From UBA1447 sp002329225 (GTDB taxonomy: Bacteria; Bacillota; Clostridia; Oscillospirales; Acutalibacteraceae), in assembly GCA_050946835.1 (NCBI GenBank), contig JBMNVN010000003.1, positions 186,001-250,000 of the forward strand: a DNA stretch of 64,000 nucleotides. The letters are read 5' to 3'. A program made the translations under genes and the position numbers. Under the pieces are notes generated by a model. That model searched no databases and had not been told where the DNA came from. It saw only the letters and a list, made by a program, of their open reading frames with translations. Position 1 is the first letter of the stretch, and each line of letters begins with the position of its first letter. Positions 34,540-42,968 of this stretch are shown here, piece after piece.

Positions 34540-34763
34540 CAGAAAAAGCTTAATGCTTCATTTTTATAGTTAAAGATTACCGCCCAAGCCGCTTTTATTC
34601 CAAAAAACATACTATTATTTGAGAAAATCGTGGTAGAATGTTTTGACTAAACAAAGTAGTGGAAGTCATTTTCGGTTTCTTCATCCGGTTTGATTTCGGC
34701 AAAATACAACTTCACTCCGATCGGGCTTTGTTTTGCGGTAATCGAAGTTGCTTATTAAGGTGT

Positions 34764-34787
34764 GCGGCTTCGGCCGGGCACTTTTTT
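34764..34787 (+). terminator. Hairpin with TTCG loop and T-run just before the ABC exporter
   Basis: GTGTGCGGC-TTCG-GCCGGGCAC-type stem (one mismatch, one wobble) followed by TTTTTT, directly before GGAGG of the exporter gene. It may stop read-through from upstream or act as an attenuator. The 225 bases before it contain a weak TAGAAT and nothing else assignable. Confidence 0.5.
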
Positions 34788-34801
34788 GGAGGTTGAGTGA
34801 T

Positions 34802-35692
34802 ATGCGACTTGAATTGAAAAACATCTACAAATCGTTTGGCGAAAAAGAAGTTCTTAAAGGCGTTAATTTTACTGCTGAAAGCGGCAAAGCCTTCGGTTTG
34901 CTCGGCAGAAACGGCGCCGGTAAGACGACAACCATCCGTATTCTTATGGATGTGTTCCCCGCAGACAGCGGTGAGATTCTGGTAGACGGCAAGCCGATAG
35001 ATTATGAAGAACTCGATTTCGGCTATCTGCCGGAAGAAAGGGGTTTATACCCCAAAAAGCTGATTATTGACCAGCTTGTATATTTTGCGGAGCTTAAAGG
35101 GATGGGCCATAAGGAGGCGGTTAAAGCCGTTGATTACTGGCTTGACAAGCTTGAGGTAAGCGAATACCGCAATAAGCGCCTTGATACCCTGTCAAAGGGT
35201 AATCAGCAAAAAATACAGTTTATTACGGCGCTTGCCCATAACCCGAAGATTATTATACTTGACGAGCCGTTTTCGGGACTTGACCCGGTGAACGCCATAC
35301 TGCTTAAAGATGTGGTAAAAGAACAGATTGCGGAAGATAAAATCGTCTTATTTTCCAGCCACCAGATGAGCTATATTGAAGAATTTTGCGACAGCATTGC
35401 AATTATCAATGCGGGTAAGGTTGCCCTTTGCGGAGATTTGCATGATATTAAGCGAAATTATGTGCGTGACCGCTTGGTTGTCCAAACAACAAATCCTCAA
35501 CCGATTCAGGCGGATTTTGCTTCCGCCTGTACCGTGAGGGAAAACGGCTCACTGCTTATTCAGCTTAATGACCCGGCCGAAAAGCAGTCTGTAATGAAAC
35601 GTCTTGTTGAAAGCTACGATATCGACGAGGTTAAGGTGTTTGAACCTTCGCTCAACGATATTTTTGTAGAATATGCGGGTGAACAGATATAA
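34802..35692 (+). CDS. ABC-2 exporter, ATP-binding subunit (NatA-like)
   Basis: A 296-residue ATPase powering the permease encoded next. Walker A GRNGAGKTT, signature LSKGNQQK, Walker B IIILDEPFSGLDP, and the switch histidine in FSSHQM. The C-terminal 80 residues (after HDIKRNYVRDRL) are the extension typical of NatA-like sodium or drug exporters. ATG 34802 is preferred because GGAGG lies 10 bases upstream. Twelve bases separate it from the permease. Confidence 0.93.
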   Translation: MRLELKNIYKSFGEKEVLKGVNFTAESGKAFGLLGRNGAGKTTTIRILMDVFPADSGEILVDGKPIDYEELDFGYLPEERGLYPKKLIIDQLVYFAELKGMGHKEAVKAVDYWLDKLEVSEYRNKRLDTLSKGNQQKIQFITALAHNPKIIILDEPFSGLDPVNAILLKDVVKEQIAEDKIVLFSSHQMSYIEEFCDSIAIINAGKVALCGDLHDIKRNYVRDRLVVQTTNPQPIQADFASACTVRENGSLLIQLNDPAEKQSVMKRLVESYDIDEVKVFEPSLNDIFVEYAGEQI

Positions 35693-35704
35693 GGGGGAGC
35701 GGAA

Positions 35705-36970
35705 ATGAAACAGTTCGGAAAAATATTAAAATTTGAACTTTTCGGATATTTAAAAAACAAAGTTTTTGTAGGGATAACAATATTCCTTGTAATTGCAATT
35801 GCCATAGCCATGTTTATCCCGAACATCGTTGATCTTTTCAAGCCTGATGAGGGAGAGGGCGCTTCTTCCGTAATTGTTGACGGTGGGGACAGCGGGTTGC
35901 CCGTCATGCTCATATATGCGGAAGACGGCAGACTTGCGGCTTTGGTAAAGCAATATTTTGCCGAAGCCTTTACCGGTTACAACGTTTCAGTTGCTGAGGG
36001 AACCCTTGATGAAGTAAAGGACCGGATTAAAAACGGCGACGTCAAATGTGCTTTTGCAATGGACAGCGCCTCTTCATATACCTACTATGTAAACAACCTT
36101 TTGATGTATGATACCGACAAAGCGATTGCGGATACGGTGCTGCAAAATGTTTACATAGCAACGGCGATGATTCAAAACGGAATGACGCCCGAACAGGCGG
36201 GAAAGGTTATTTCCGTACAGATTAAAGGCGAAACGGTTACGCTCGGCAAAGACCAAATGCAAAACTTCTTTTATACATACTTTATGGTCTTTGCTCTGTA
36301 TATGGTTATTCTGCTTTACGGGCAGATGGTGGCAACCAACGTTGCGACGGAAAAAAGTTCCAGAGCCATGGAACTGCTTATTACAAGCGCCAAGCCGACA
36401 AGTATGATGTTCGGCAAGGTGCTTGCCTCCTGCATAGCGGGGCTTGCACAGCTTGTTATTGTTTTCGGCACTGCCCTAACACTGTACGATGTGAACAAGG
36501 ATGCCTGGGGCGACAATATACTTATTGAATCAATGTTCAATATCCCTGTAGAGTTGTTTGCTTACCTGCTTGTTTTCTTTGTGCTCGGCTTCCTCATCTA
36601 TGCTTTTTTGTATGGCGCTATTGCCTCAACCGTGTCAAAGCTTGAGGATATAAACACGGCGATAATGCCGGTTACATTCCTGTTCGTATTTGCGTTTTTT
36701 GTCGTAGTGTTTTCCATGTCCAGCGGAAATGTGGACAACACCGTAATGAAAGTTTGTTCCTACATTCCGTTTACATCGCCGATGGCAATGTTTACACGCA
36801 TTTGCATGAGCACGGTAGCTTGGTACGAAATTGCAATCTCAATTGCTGTTTTAATCGGTTCCACCGTCGGCGTAGGCTTTTTGGCGGCAAAAATATACCG
36901 TGTAGGCGTATTGCTCTACGGCAAACGCCCCAAAATCGGTTCCATCCTCAAAGCCGTCCGAAAAGCCTGA
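35705..36970 (+). CDS. ABC-2 exporter, permease subunit (NatB-like)
   Basis: A 421-residue membrane protein: one N-terminal helix (about 20-40), an extracytoplasmic domain of about 150 residues, then five or six helices from residue 200 on. ATEKSSRAMELLITSAKP is the coupling region characteristic of ABC-2/NatB permeases. It pairs with the preceding ATPase. Substrate unknown; sodium, bacteriocin or drug export are typical of the family. Confidence 0.92.
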   Translation: MKQFGKILKFELFGYLKNKVFVGITIFLVIAIAIAMFIPNIVDLFKPDEGEGASSVIVDGGDSGLPVMLIYAEDGRLAALVKQYFAEAFTGYNVSVAEGTLDEVKDRIKNGDVKCAFAMDSASSYTYYVNNLLMYDTDKAIADTVLQNVYIATAMIQNGMTPEQAGKVISVQIKGETVTLGKDQMQNFFYTYFMVFALYMVILLYGQMVATNVATEKSSRAMELLITSAKPTSMMFGKVLASCIAGLAQLVIVFGTALTLYDVNKDAWGDNILIESMFNIPVELFAYLLVFFVLGFLIYAFLYGAIASTVSKLEDINTAIMPVTFLFVFAFFVVVFSMSSGNVDNTVMKVCSYIPFTSPMAMFTRICMSTVAWYEIAISIAVLIGSTVGVGFLAAKIYRVGVLLYGKRPKIGSILKAVRKA

Positions 36971-37030
36971 AACTGCCGCCTTCCCCGCACCGCACATACA
37001 GTGAATCCAAATAAAAATCCGATAAACTCG

Positions 37031-37062
37031 GAAATCCCCGCTCTGCGGGGATTTCTTTTTTA
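37031..37062 (+). terminator. Terminator of the ABC exporter operon
   Basis: GAAATCCCCGC pairs with GCGGGGATTTC around a 3-base loop, followed by a T-run. Confidence 0.92.
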
Positions 37063-37156
37063 CAGGGAATAATCACCTGTCGGCAAAGGCGGCGGCCTGC
37101 CCTTTCACAAATTGCGCCGTAGTGATACAATAGGACGGTAAAAGAGGAGGGATTTT

Positions 37157-38416
37157 TTGGATATTCGGAAGATTGAAAAGAGCTTAAAAAACTGTCCCTG
37201 CGGGCGTGAACACCGCTGTGATGTCCGCAGTGCGGAAATTGCTCCGGGGATTACTTCAAAAACCGGGGAGATTTTAATTCAAAACGGCTTTCCCAAAAAC
37301 ATTCTGCTTGTGGCTGACGAAAACACTTTAAAAGCCGGACAAGGGCTGGAGGAAAGCCTTGCCCGCTCGGGCTTTAAGGTTAAAAAGCTGATTTATAAAA
37401 ACCTGCGCCGGGCGGATATGGAACAGGTGGAAGAAGTTGAGGGCGCATGTGAAGATGTTGAGGGCATTTTGTCGGTTGGAACAGGTTCCCTGAACGACAT
37501 CTGCCGCCTTGCGGCTTTCAGACAAAATAAAGAGTTTGCCGTTTTTGCCACCGCCCCCTCAATGGACGGCTTCGCTTCAAATTCCGCCCCCATTACAAAA
37601 AACAATTTTAAATTCTCTTACCCGGCCGTTCAGCCCTCGGTGATTATTGCGGACACCCGCATTCTGGCGGCGGCGCCGGCGGAGCTTAAATCGGCAGGGT
37701 TCGGGGATATGATAGGCAAATACATAGGTTTGGTTGACTGGAAGATTGCCCGGCTTTTGATTGATGAATATTACTGCGAGCGTGTGGCCGAACTTTCAAG
37801 GCGGGCGGTGGAAAAAATTGTCGCCATAGCCCCCAAGGTTACCGCCGAAGATGAAGAAAGTGCGGGAGCCGTTATGGAGGCGCTGGTAATGACGGGGCTT
37901 TGCATGGGGTTTGCCCAAAGCGTGCGGCCCGCTTCCGGTGCGGAACATGTGGTATCCCACTTTTGGGAAGTTAAAAAACTGCAGGCGGGGCTGGATTCGG
38001 ATTTTCACGGTAAAAAAGTCGGGGTAGCCACTGTACTCCTCAACCGGATTTACAGAGAGGCGGCCCGAATAGAAGATATTGAACCCCGGGAAGAAAAAAC
38101 AGACTGGCAGGAAATTCAGGATATTTACGGTCCGGGGCTTAAAGAGGATGTAATGAAGGCCAATACGCCCGCCACCGTAACTCAGGGCATAAGCCCCGGG
38201 GATTTAAAAAAGAATTGGGGCGAAATAAGGAGGATAATCAATGACGGCCTCCCCTCGGACGAAGAACTTTCGGCAATGATGAATGCCGCCGGAGCGGCAA
38301 CAAAACCGAGTGAGGTTGATGTCAGCCCGGAACTGACGGAACTTGGTCTTAAATACAGCGCCTTTATGCGCCGCCGCTTAACCCTGTTGCGGTTAAGACC
38401 GATGCTGAATTTTTGA
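37157..38416 (+). CDS. egsA: Glycerol-1-phosphate dehydrogenase homologue (EgsA/AraM)
   Basis: A member of the iron/zinc alcohol dehydrogenase fold that reduces dihydroxyacetone phosphate to sn-glycerol 1-phosphate. 419 residues. Seen: GTGSLNDICR for nucleotide binding, TAPSMDGFASNSAPI, metal ligands in GFGDMIGKY (Asp), SGAEHVVSHFWE (His) and DFHGKKVGVAT (His). Start TTG 37157 has GAGGAGGG shortly upstream. In bacteria such enzymes (AraM) supply G1P for unusual lipids or act in arabinose operons. A secreted phosphoesterase follows 135 bases later. Confidence 0.88.
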   Translation: MDIRKIEKSLKNCPCGREHRCDVRSAEIAPGITSKTGEILIQNGFPKNILLVADENTLKAGQGLEESLARSGFKVKKLIYKNLRRADMEQVEEVEGACEDVEGILSVGTGSLNDICRLAAFRQNKEFAVFATAPSMDGFASNSAPITKNNFKFSYPAVQPSVIIADTRILAAAPAELKSAGFGDMIGKYIGLVDWKIARLLIDEYYCERVAELSRRAVEKIVAIAPKVTAEDEESAGAVMEALVMTGLCMGFAQSVRPASGAEHVVSHFWEVKKLQAGLDSDFHGKKVGVATVLLNRIYREAARIEDIEPREEKTDWQEIQDIYGPGLKEDVMKANTPATVTQGISPGDLKKNWGEIRRIINDGLPSDEELSAMMNAAGAATKPSEVDVSPELTELGLKYSAFMRRRLTLLRLRPMLNF

Positions 38417-38551
38417 GATTGTTCAGCACCTTGATTTTCTTGAGCTTTATATGGTAAAGTTAAACGGCGGTGTACCGCAGATTTATTTTGCGGCGGCAAT
38501 TTAATAAGGCTTATCGCAAGTCCCGAAAAGTTTTTAAAAGGAGTTTGTGCT

Positions 38552-39877
38552 ATGAAGAAAATTCAAAAGGTTAAGAGTTTATTTGCTTTAATCCTTGCCC
38601 TTTCCCTGCTCCTCCCCATGGGCATAATGAGTACGGCGGGCGCTCCCGCCAAAGCTCCGGCTGCAAGGGATTACACAATTATCAGCCCTTACGCAACCGT
38701 AGACTGGGACACCTGGGACCGCTACAAGGCTAACCTGCACACTCATTCCACCGTCAGCGACGGTAAAGACCCTTTTGTTGATGTGATTGAGGCCTACTAT
38801 GCCAGAGATTACGACATACTTGCCATGGCGGAGCACGGCGTGGTCAATAAAGGCTGGACAAAAGTGCCCGAAACCGTACCGATTTTGAGCTTTAACTTTT
38901 TACTCCCCTTTATGAAACCCGTGCCCTTGACGGAAGAAAGAAACCGTCAGATAACCACCGGCGCGGACAGAGGCGGCCGGGGCATGACGGATATTATGGG
39001 TATAGAAATGAACGCCGCCGTACTTATGAAAAACCATGTCAACGGCTTTTTTGCCGATTACGGTCAGGGCTACTGGGGTAAAGAAAACGACTTTGAAACG
39101 GTCATAGCCGGAATGGAAGAAGCCGGCGGTTTAACTCACATCAACCATCCCGGCGACTGGCTGGGTTCCGCTAAAGATATCAACATAGCCAAAGACCCGA
39201 AAAACATTAAGTTTTTTGCCGACCTGCTTAAAAAATATCCCTCCTGCTTGGGGCTTGAGGTATTAAACTCCCACGACTCCCCCACCCGCCATGACAGGGT
39301 ACTCTGGGACGGATTGCTGGAAAGCGTTATCCCCTACGGCAGGAACGTTTTCGGTTTCGGCAACAGCGACTCCCATCATATGGGCGAAATTGACACCAGT
39401 TTCGGAATATTCATGATGCCCGAAAACACCGTGGCCAATGTGCGCACCGCTATGGAAACGGGCACCTTCTTTGCCTGCGGCAGGCGTGCACGCCCGGAAT
39501 TGGGGGACAGCTTTGTCGGCGAGGGAGCCTATCCCGTTGTTACAAAGATCAAAGTTGACAATACCCAAAAGACAATCACTTTGCAGGGCGAAGATTACGA
39601 CACAATCGAATGGATTGCCAAAGGCGAGATAATCGCCACGGGCGAGGCTATCAACCTCAGAGAACATGAAAATGAAATAGGCTGCTATGTACGGGCGCAG
39701 CTGAAAGGCCCCGGCGGCATCTGCTTTACTCAGGCTTTTATTATTGATGACGGCACTCCCCCCGAACCGGAGCCGGAAGAAAGCTTTATTGAAAAATGGA
39801 TTAACGACTTTATATTTGCAGTTAAGAGCACAAGGATTTATGTAATAATCGCAAAAATTGTTGACAAACTTTCATAG
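38552..39877 (+). CDS. Secreted PHP-domain phosphoesterase with hydrophobic C-terminal tail
   Basis: A 441-residue exported protein. Signal peptide at 1-30 (LFALILALSLLLPMGIMSTA, Ala-x-Ala cleavage region). The PHP metal motifs are NLHTHSTVSDG, AMAEHG, HINHPG and GNSDSHHMG. A small beta domain follows from about 320. The end, after a PEPEPEES linker, is a hydrophobic/amphipathic helix closing in AKIVDKLS. Two other exported enzymes in this window end in a similar way. Substrate unknown; a phosphodiester or phosphosugar is plausible. Confidence 0.86.
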   Translation: MKKIQKVKSLFALILALSLLLPMGIMSTAGAPAKAPAARDYTIISPYATVDWDTWDRYKANLHTHSTVSDGKDPFVDVIEAYYARDYDILAMAEHGVVNKGWTKVPETVPILSFNFLLPFMKPVPLTEERNRQITTGADRGGRGMTDIMGIEMNAAVLMKNHVNGFFADYGQGYWGKENDFETVIAGMEEAGGLTHINHPGDWLGSAKDINIAKDPKNIKFFADLLKKYPSCLGLEVLNSHDSPTRHDRVLWDGLLESVIPYGRNVFGFGNSDSHHMGEIDTSFGIFMMPENTVANVRTAMETGTFFACGRRARPELGDSFVGEGAYPVVTKIKVDNTQKTITLQGEDYDTIEWIAKGEIIATGEAINLREHENEIGCYVRAQLKGPGGICFTQAFIIDDGTPPEPEPEESFIEKWINDFIFAVKSTRIYVIIAKIVDKLS

Positions 39878-39888
39878 GCCAAATCGAA

Positions 39889-39936
39889 AACCACAGCGGG
39901 GCGGAATTTAGTGTCCGCCCCGCTGTGGTTTTTTAT
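39889..39936 (+). terminator. Strong terminator after the PHP gene
   Basis: A 17-base perfect stem, AACCACAGCGGGGCGGA (39889-39905) with 39914-39930, followed by a T-run. Confidence 0.95.
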
Positions 39937-40102
39937 AGGTTTTTCGCGTTTGAACTGTTTACTTTTATTTACGGGATTTGCACTGCAGAGGTTACAACTT
40001 TTTCTAAGGCGAACTCTTTTTCCAATGTGTTATTTTCACTCATTTTCTATTACCTCATTTACATTTTATTATAATTCGTTCTCATTTGCCTCTCCCCACC
40101 TA

Positions 40103-40288
40103 TTATGGAAAATAAGGATTGGGTTTAAACAACAATAAGATTAAGTCCACTATTACACCTATGCCAAACAATCCGACTGTAAACAAATATACTACCCCAA
40201 GTAAAACTTTGCCCTCATAGAACTTGTGCACCCCCAAAAAGCCGAAGAAAAAGCACAGAAAGAATGACACCCACTTGTTTTTAGCCAT
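40103..40288 (-). CDS. TM2 domain protein
   Basis: A 61-residue membrane protein consisting of one TM2 domain: a basic start (MAKNKWVSF), the GFLGVHKFYEGK turn between two hydrophobic helices, and GVIVDLILLL in helix 2. GAGGT precedes the ATG. TM2 proteins are common small membrane proteins without an established function. Confidence 0.9.
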   Translation of the reverse strand: MAKNKWVSFFLCFFFGFLGVHKFYEGKVLLGVVYLFTVGLFGIGVIVDLILLLFKPNPYFP

Positions 40289-40682
40289 AAATATACCTCA
40301 CTTTTCATATTATTCGGGAGCAATATTATAAAAATGTTTATTATAGTGCCCCTTTATATACTTTGTAATTTTCTCGAATAATGTGCTGTTAATCAAATAA
40401 TCACGCTTATTAGCAATGATAACATTTTGTTGTTATCCAAACATAGCTCTTTAATGTACCCTTGTGCTAAGTATTTGATACAAATTCTTTACAAATTCCA
40501 AATCAACTTTATTCTACCCTTATTTTAATTTTAATACCGGATTTTTCAATAGCCTATTTACTAAATCCGTACATTTACGCTCCCATATCTTCCACATCCA
40601 TTAAATCACACCTTAAATCTTGCATTTCTGCAACATTATTTGTTATCTGCATAGTAAATTGATTTATATTAAATTTTATCAT
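40289..40682. other. AT-rich intergenic stretch holding a direct repeat
   Basis: No credible gene. Contains the left copy of the 30-base repeat (40381-40410) that recurs beyond the Fic gene at 42071. Confidence 0.4.
40381..40410 (+). repeat. Imperfect direct repeat flanking the Fic gene, left copy
   Basis: 26 of 30 bases match 42071-42100 in the same orientation, including an identical central run AATCAAATAATCAC. The two copies bracket a 1.66-kb segment with the Fic gene and its promoter, so this may be the footprint of an insertion. Confidence 0.5.
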
Positions 40683-41831
40683 CTATAATATCGTTCCCTC
40701 AGAAAGAATATCCACATATTTTTTATATACATATTGTCTGTATCTCTCTTTCTCCTCCACAAGTTCCAATATTTCAAGCTCCATTAAATTCCCAAAAATC
40801 TTACTTATGGTTGGCTTACTAAGATTTAATAACTCTTTTACATCTTCCGTTTCTAAAAATGGATGTTTAAGCAAATAATCATATACTGAAAGAAGATTTG
40901 ATATGTTCCCCTTAGAAAATGAACGAATTTTTTCCATATCATTATTTTTTAACTCAACAATTTTTTGAATTGAAGTAACAGCATCTTCGGATATTTCACA
41001 AATGCCTTCTATGAAAAATTTAATCCATTCTTCAAAGTCACCCTTTATACGAATATTATTTAGAAGTTCATAATATTTACTCCTATTTTTTTTAAAGAAA
41101 TAACTTAAATACAAAACGGGATATTCAATCAAGCCTTGTTCCTTTAAAAATAAAATAATGAGTAATCTACCCATTCGTCCGTTCCCATCTAAAAATGGGT
41201 GTATCGTTTCAAACTGATAGTGAATTAAGGCAATCTTTATCAGCTTTGAAATTTTACTATCTTCGTGCAAATATTTTTCCAAATCACTTAGGCAAACATC
41301 CATTTCATCCGGCGACGGTGGAATAAAACTGGCATTCTTCAGCGTTGAACCTGCATGCCCAATCCAATTTTGAGATTTTCTAAATTCACCCGGCATTTTT
41401 TCTTCTCCTCTAACATTAGCTAATAAAACAGAGTGAGTTTCTTTAATTAATCTCATACATAAAGGCAGTTCACTTAATTTTTTGAATGCATAACGGGTTG
41501 CTTGGATGTAATTTACAATTTCTTTGGTATCTTTTATTTTTTCTTTGTTTCTGTCCTTTTGCAATACATCAATTAGAGATACCTGTGTTCCCTCTATTTG
41601 TGAACTGATGACAGCTTCTTTTTGGACATACATAGATACAAAAAGATCAATATCCGGAAGAGTAATCGCCATACCGTCTAATCTTCCCAAAAGTAGATAT
41701 GCTCTATTTATCAATCTATGCATGTCGTCATCAATATTTATTTCTATGTCCTTTAAATCATGAGGAATAAAGCACTCATAATCACTTTGCATTCTCTTTA
41801 ATTTTCCTGCCCTATTACTTTCCAATTTCAA
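40683..41831 (-). CDS. Fic family protein with N-terminal inhibitory motif and winged helix
   Basis: A 382-residue predicted AMP- (or NMP-) transferase. The N-terminal Fic/DOC domain carries SSQIEGTQ, the autoinhibitory [ST]xxxE[GN] motif (class II). The catalytic motif HPFLDGNGRMGR is near residues 206-217 and complete. The C-terminal 90 residues form a winged helix (ETEDVKELLNLSKPTISKIF) that probably binds DNA. TTG 41831 is taken as the start because AGAGGTG lies just upstream. Strongly AT-rich and flanked by direct repeats, so likely acquired. It may regulate its own promoter. Confidence 0.88.
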   Translation of the reverse strand: MKLESNRAGKLKRMQSDYECFIPHDLKDIEINIDDDMHRLINRAYLLLGRLDGMAITLPDIDLFVSMYVQKEAVISSQIEGTQVSLIDVLQKDRNKEKIKDTKEIVNYIQATRYAFKKLSELPLCMRLIKETHSVLLANVRGEEKMPGEFRKSQNWIGHAGSTLKNASFIPPSPDEMDVCLSDLEKYLHEDSKISKLIKIALIHYQFETIHPFLDGNGRMGRLLIILFLKEQGLIEYPVLYLSYFFKKNRSKYYELLNNIRIKGDFEEWIKFFIEGICEISEDAVTSIQKIVELKNNDMEKIRSFSKGNISNLLSVYDYLLKHPFLETEDVKELLNLSKPTISKIFGNLMELEILELVEEKERYRQYVYKKYVDILSEGTIL

Positions 41832-41840
41832 AATTATCAC

Positions 41841-41924
41841 CTCTTAAGTTTAAGTCTATTTAACTTAGAGCAAGTATATCTCTTTTAAGTAATTTTTTCA
41901 AGCATATATTTTACTTAAAAGTAA
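41841..41924 (-). promoter_or_regulatory. Fic gene promoter with repeated ACTTAA-type half-sites
   Basis: Minus strand TTGAAA (41896-41901) and TATACT (41873-41878) with a 17-base spacer. The palindrome TTACTTAAAAGTAA (41911-41924) lies upstream of the -35, and related ACTTAA elements occur in the spacer and after the start point. This is a plausible operator array for the winged helix fused to the Fic protein. Confidence 0.55.
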
Positions 41925-41958
41925 AAATCATTTCTAAGTAAAATAACCATTCAAAAAA

Positions 41959-41987
41959 GCGATTAGACTGACTGCTTGTCTAATCGC
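41959..41987 (-). terminator. Terminator downstream of the YwaF-like gene
   Basis: GCGATTAGAC (41959-41968) pairs perfectly with GTCTAATCGC (41978-41987); on the minus strand it is followed by six T. Confidence 0.8.
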
Positions 41988-42070
41988 CCGAAATGTTATT
42001 GTTTTATTAATCGATGGAATGCGCGTTTTAACGCTCACTTTCATTTTGGGTAAAATTGGCGACACCCCTA

Positions 42071-42100
42071 ATGCACTCTTAATCAAATAATCACTCTTAT
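42071..42100 (+). repeat. Imperfect direct repeat flanking the Fic gene, right copy
   Basis: Partner of 40381-40410 (26 of 30 bases). It lies between the terminator at 41959 and the end of the YwaF-like gene. Confidence 0.5.
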
Positions 42101-42150
42101 GACTATTAGGGCATAAATTGAAAGTCACGCCGGACAGCTTTGCTTTTTGC

Positions 42151-42882
42151 TTACCGTCTTCTTCTGAAAAACCTTTTTGTGCCGGCAGGATCCAAAATCA
42201 TATACAAAACCAGCATTACAATAAACGCCGTTGTGCCTAAAATGAATATTTGGGGAACGCCGGGGATTGTAAAGGGCAGACCGGAACGCAGGAAGATGAA
42301 GTCCCCGCCGGTTTTGCCTAAAAGGGGCGGCAGGTATTCACTGTTAAACAGATGGATGAAGATTCCGACAATAGACAGCCAAAAATACTTTAGCTGCGGT
42401 TTAAAGTTGCCCGTGGCGTACTCAAAAACCGGGATGAAAATAATGCCCGCATGCTGCAGAATGCTTTTGAGAATGGGGAAGTTCAGGTAAGCGTTGGTGA
42501 AAATATCCACCGGCATAACAAAGGTTATCACTCCCCCTACAAAGGCGAACACATAAAACAGTTCTTTTAATATCTTGTTTTTTGAAAAAGCAATCAGGGG
42601 CACAATAATACCGGCTAAGTTGCAGGGGTAAAACGGGTAAAGGTCGATGAGGGCAACGCCCCGCCGCCAATATACAATCCTCCAAAAAACTTCAAAAATA
42701 ATGGAAAAAACCGCCGCCGTGACGATTATTCTCCGTTGAACGGCCTTGCCCATTTTAAAACCGATTATGCTGACGATGAGAGTGATAACCGTCAGAACAA
42801 TAACCGAAACAAGGTGAGTGGTGCCGTAGGCAAAGTCGCCGGGTACGCCCCCGGTCCCTTTCCAAAAATCCGTGAATGTCAT
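42151..42882 (-). CDS. YwaF-family (TIGR02206) membrane protein
   Basis: A 243-residue protein with about seven transmembrane helices. YPFYPCNLAGIIVPLIAF and the following helices match the YwaF/TMEM164-like family, whose invariant C-N-L motif is visible. Homologues have no established function in bacteria. The basic tail FFRRRR is cytoplasmic. It lies 86 bases downstream of the GH35 gene start-to-stop block on the same strand and could be its last partner only by read-through from there. Confidence 0.82.
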   Translation of the reverse strand: MTFTDFWKGTGGVPGDFAYGTTHLVSVIVLTVITLIVSIIGFKMGKAVQRRIIVTAAVFSIIFEVFWRIVYWRRGVALIDLYPFYPCNLAGIIVPLIAFSKNKILKELFYVFAFVGGVITFVMPVDIFTNAYLNFPILKSILQHAGIIFIPVFEYATGNFKPQLKYFWLSIVGIFIHLFNSEYLPPLLGKTGGDFIFLRSGLPFTIPGVPQIFILGTTAFIVMLVLYMILDPAGTKRFFRRRR

Positions 42883-42968
42883 ACAAAGCCTCCGATAGTT
42901 TTAATATATACGTCATTAAAAAAAGTTATGGACTTAAATCCGTTTTGCCCGTTGCGGCATAATAAGCA

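Noticed and set aside
34659..34796. Open frame from a GTG upstream of the ABC exporter, with several Phe codons
   Set aside because: Considered as a third leader peptide, but it has no ribosome site, the Phe codons are scattered, and there is no biosynthetic operon behind it.
41934..42128. 64-codon minus-strand frame downstream of the YwaF-like gene
   Set aside because: It runs through the terminator hairpin (41959-41987) and the direct repeat (42071-42100) and has no recognisable domain or ribosome site.
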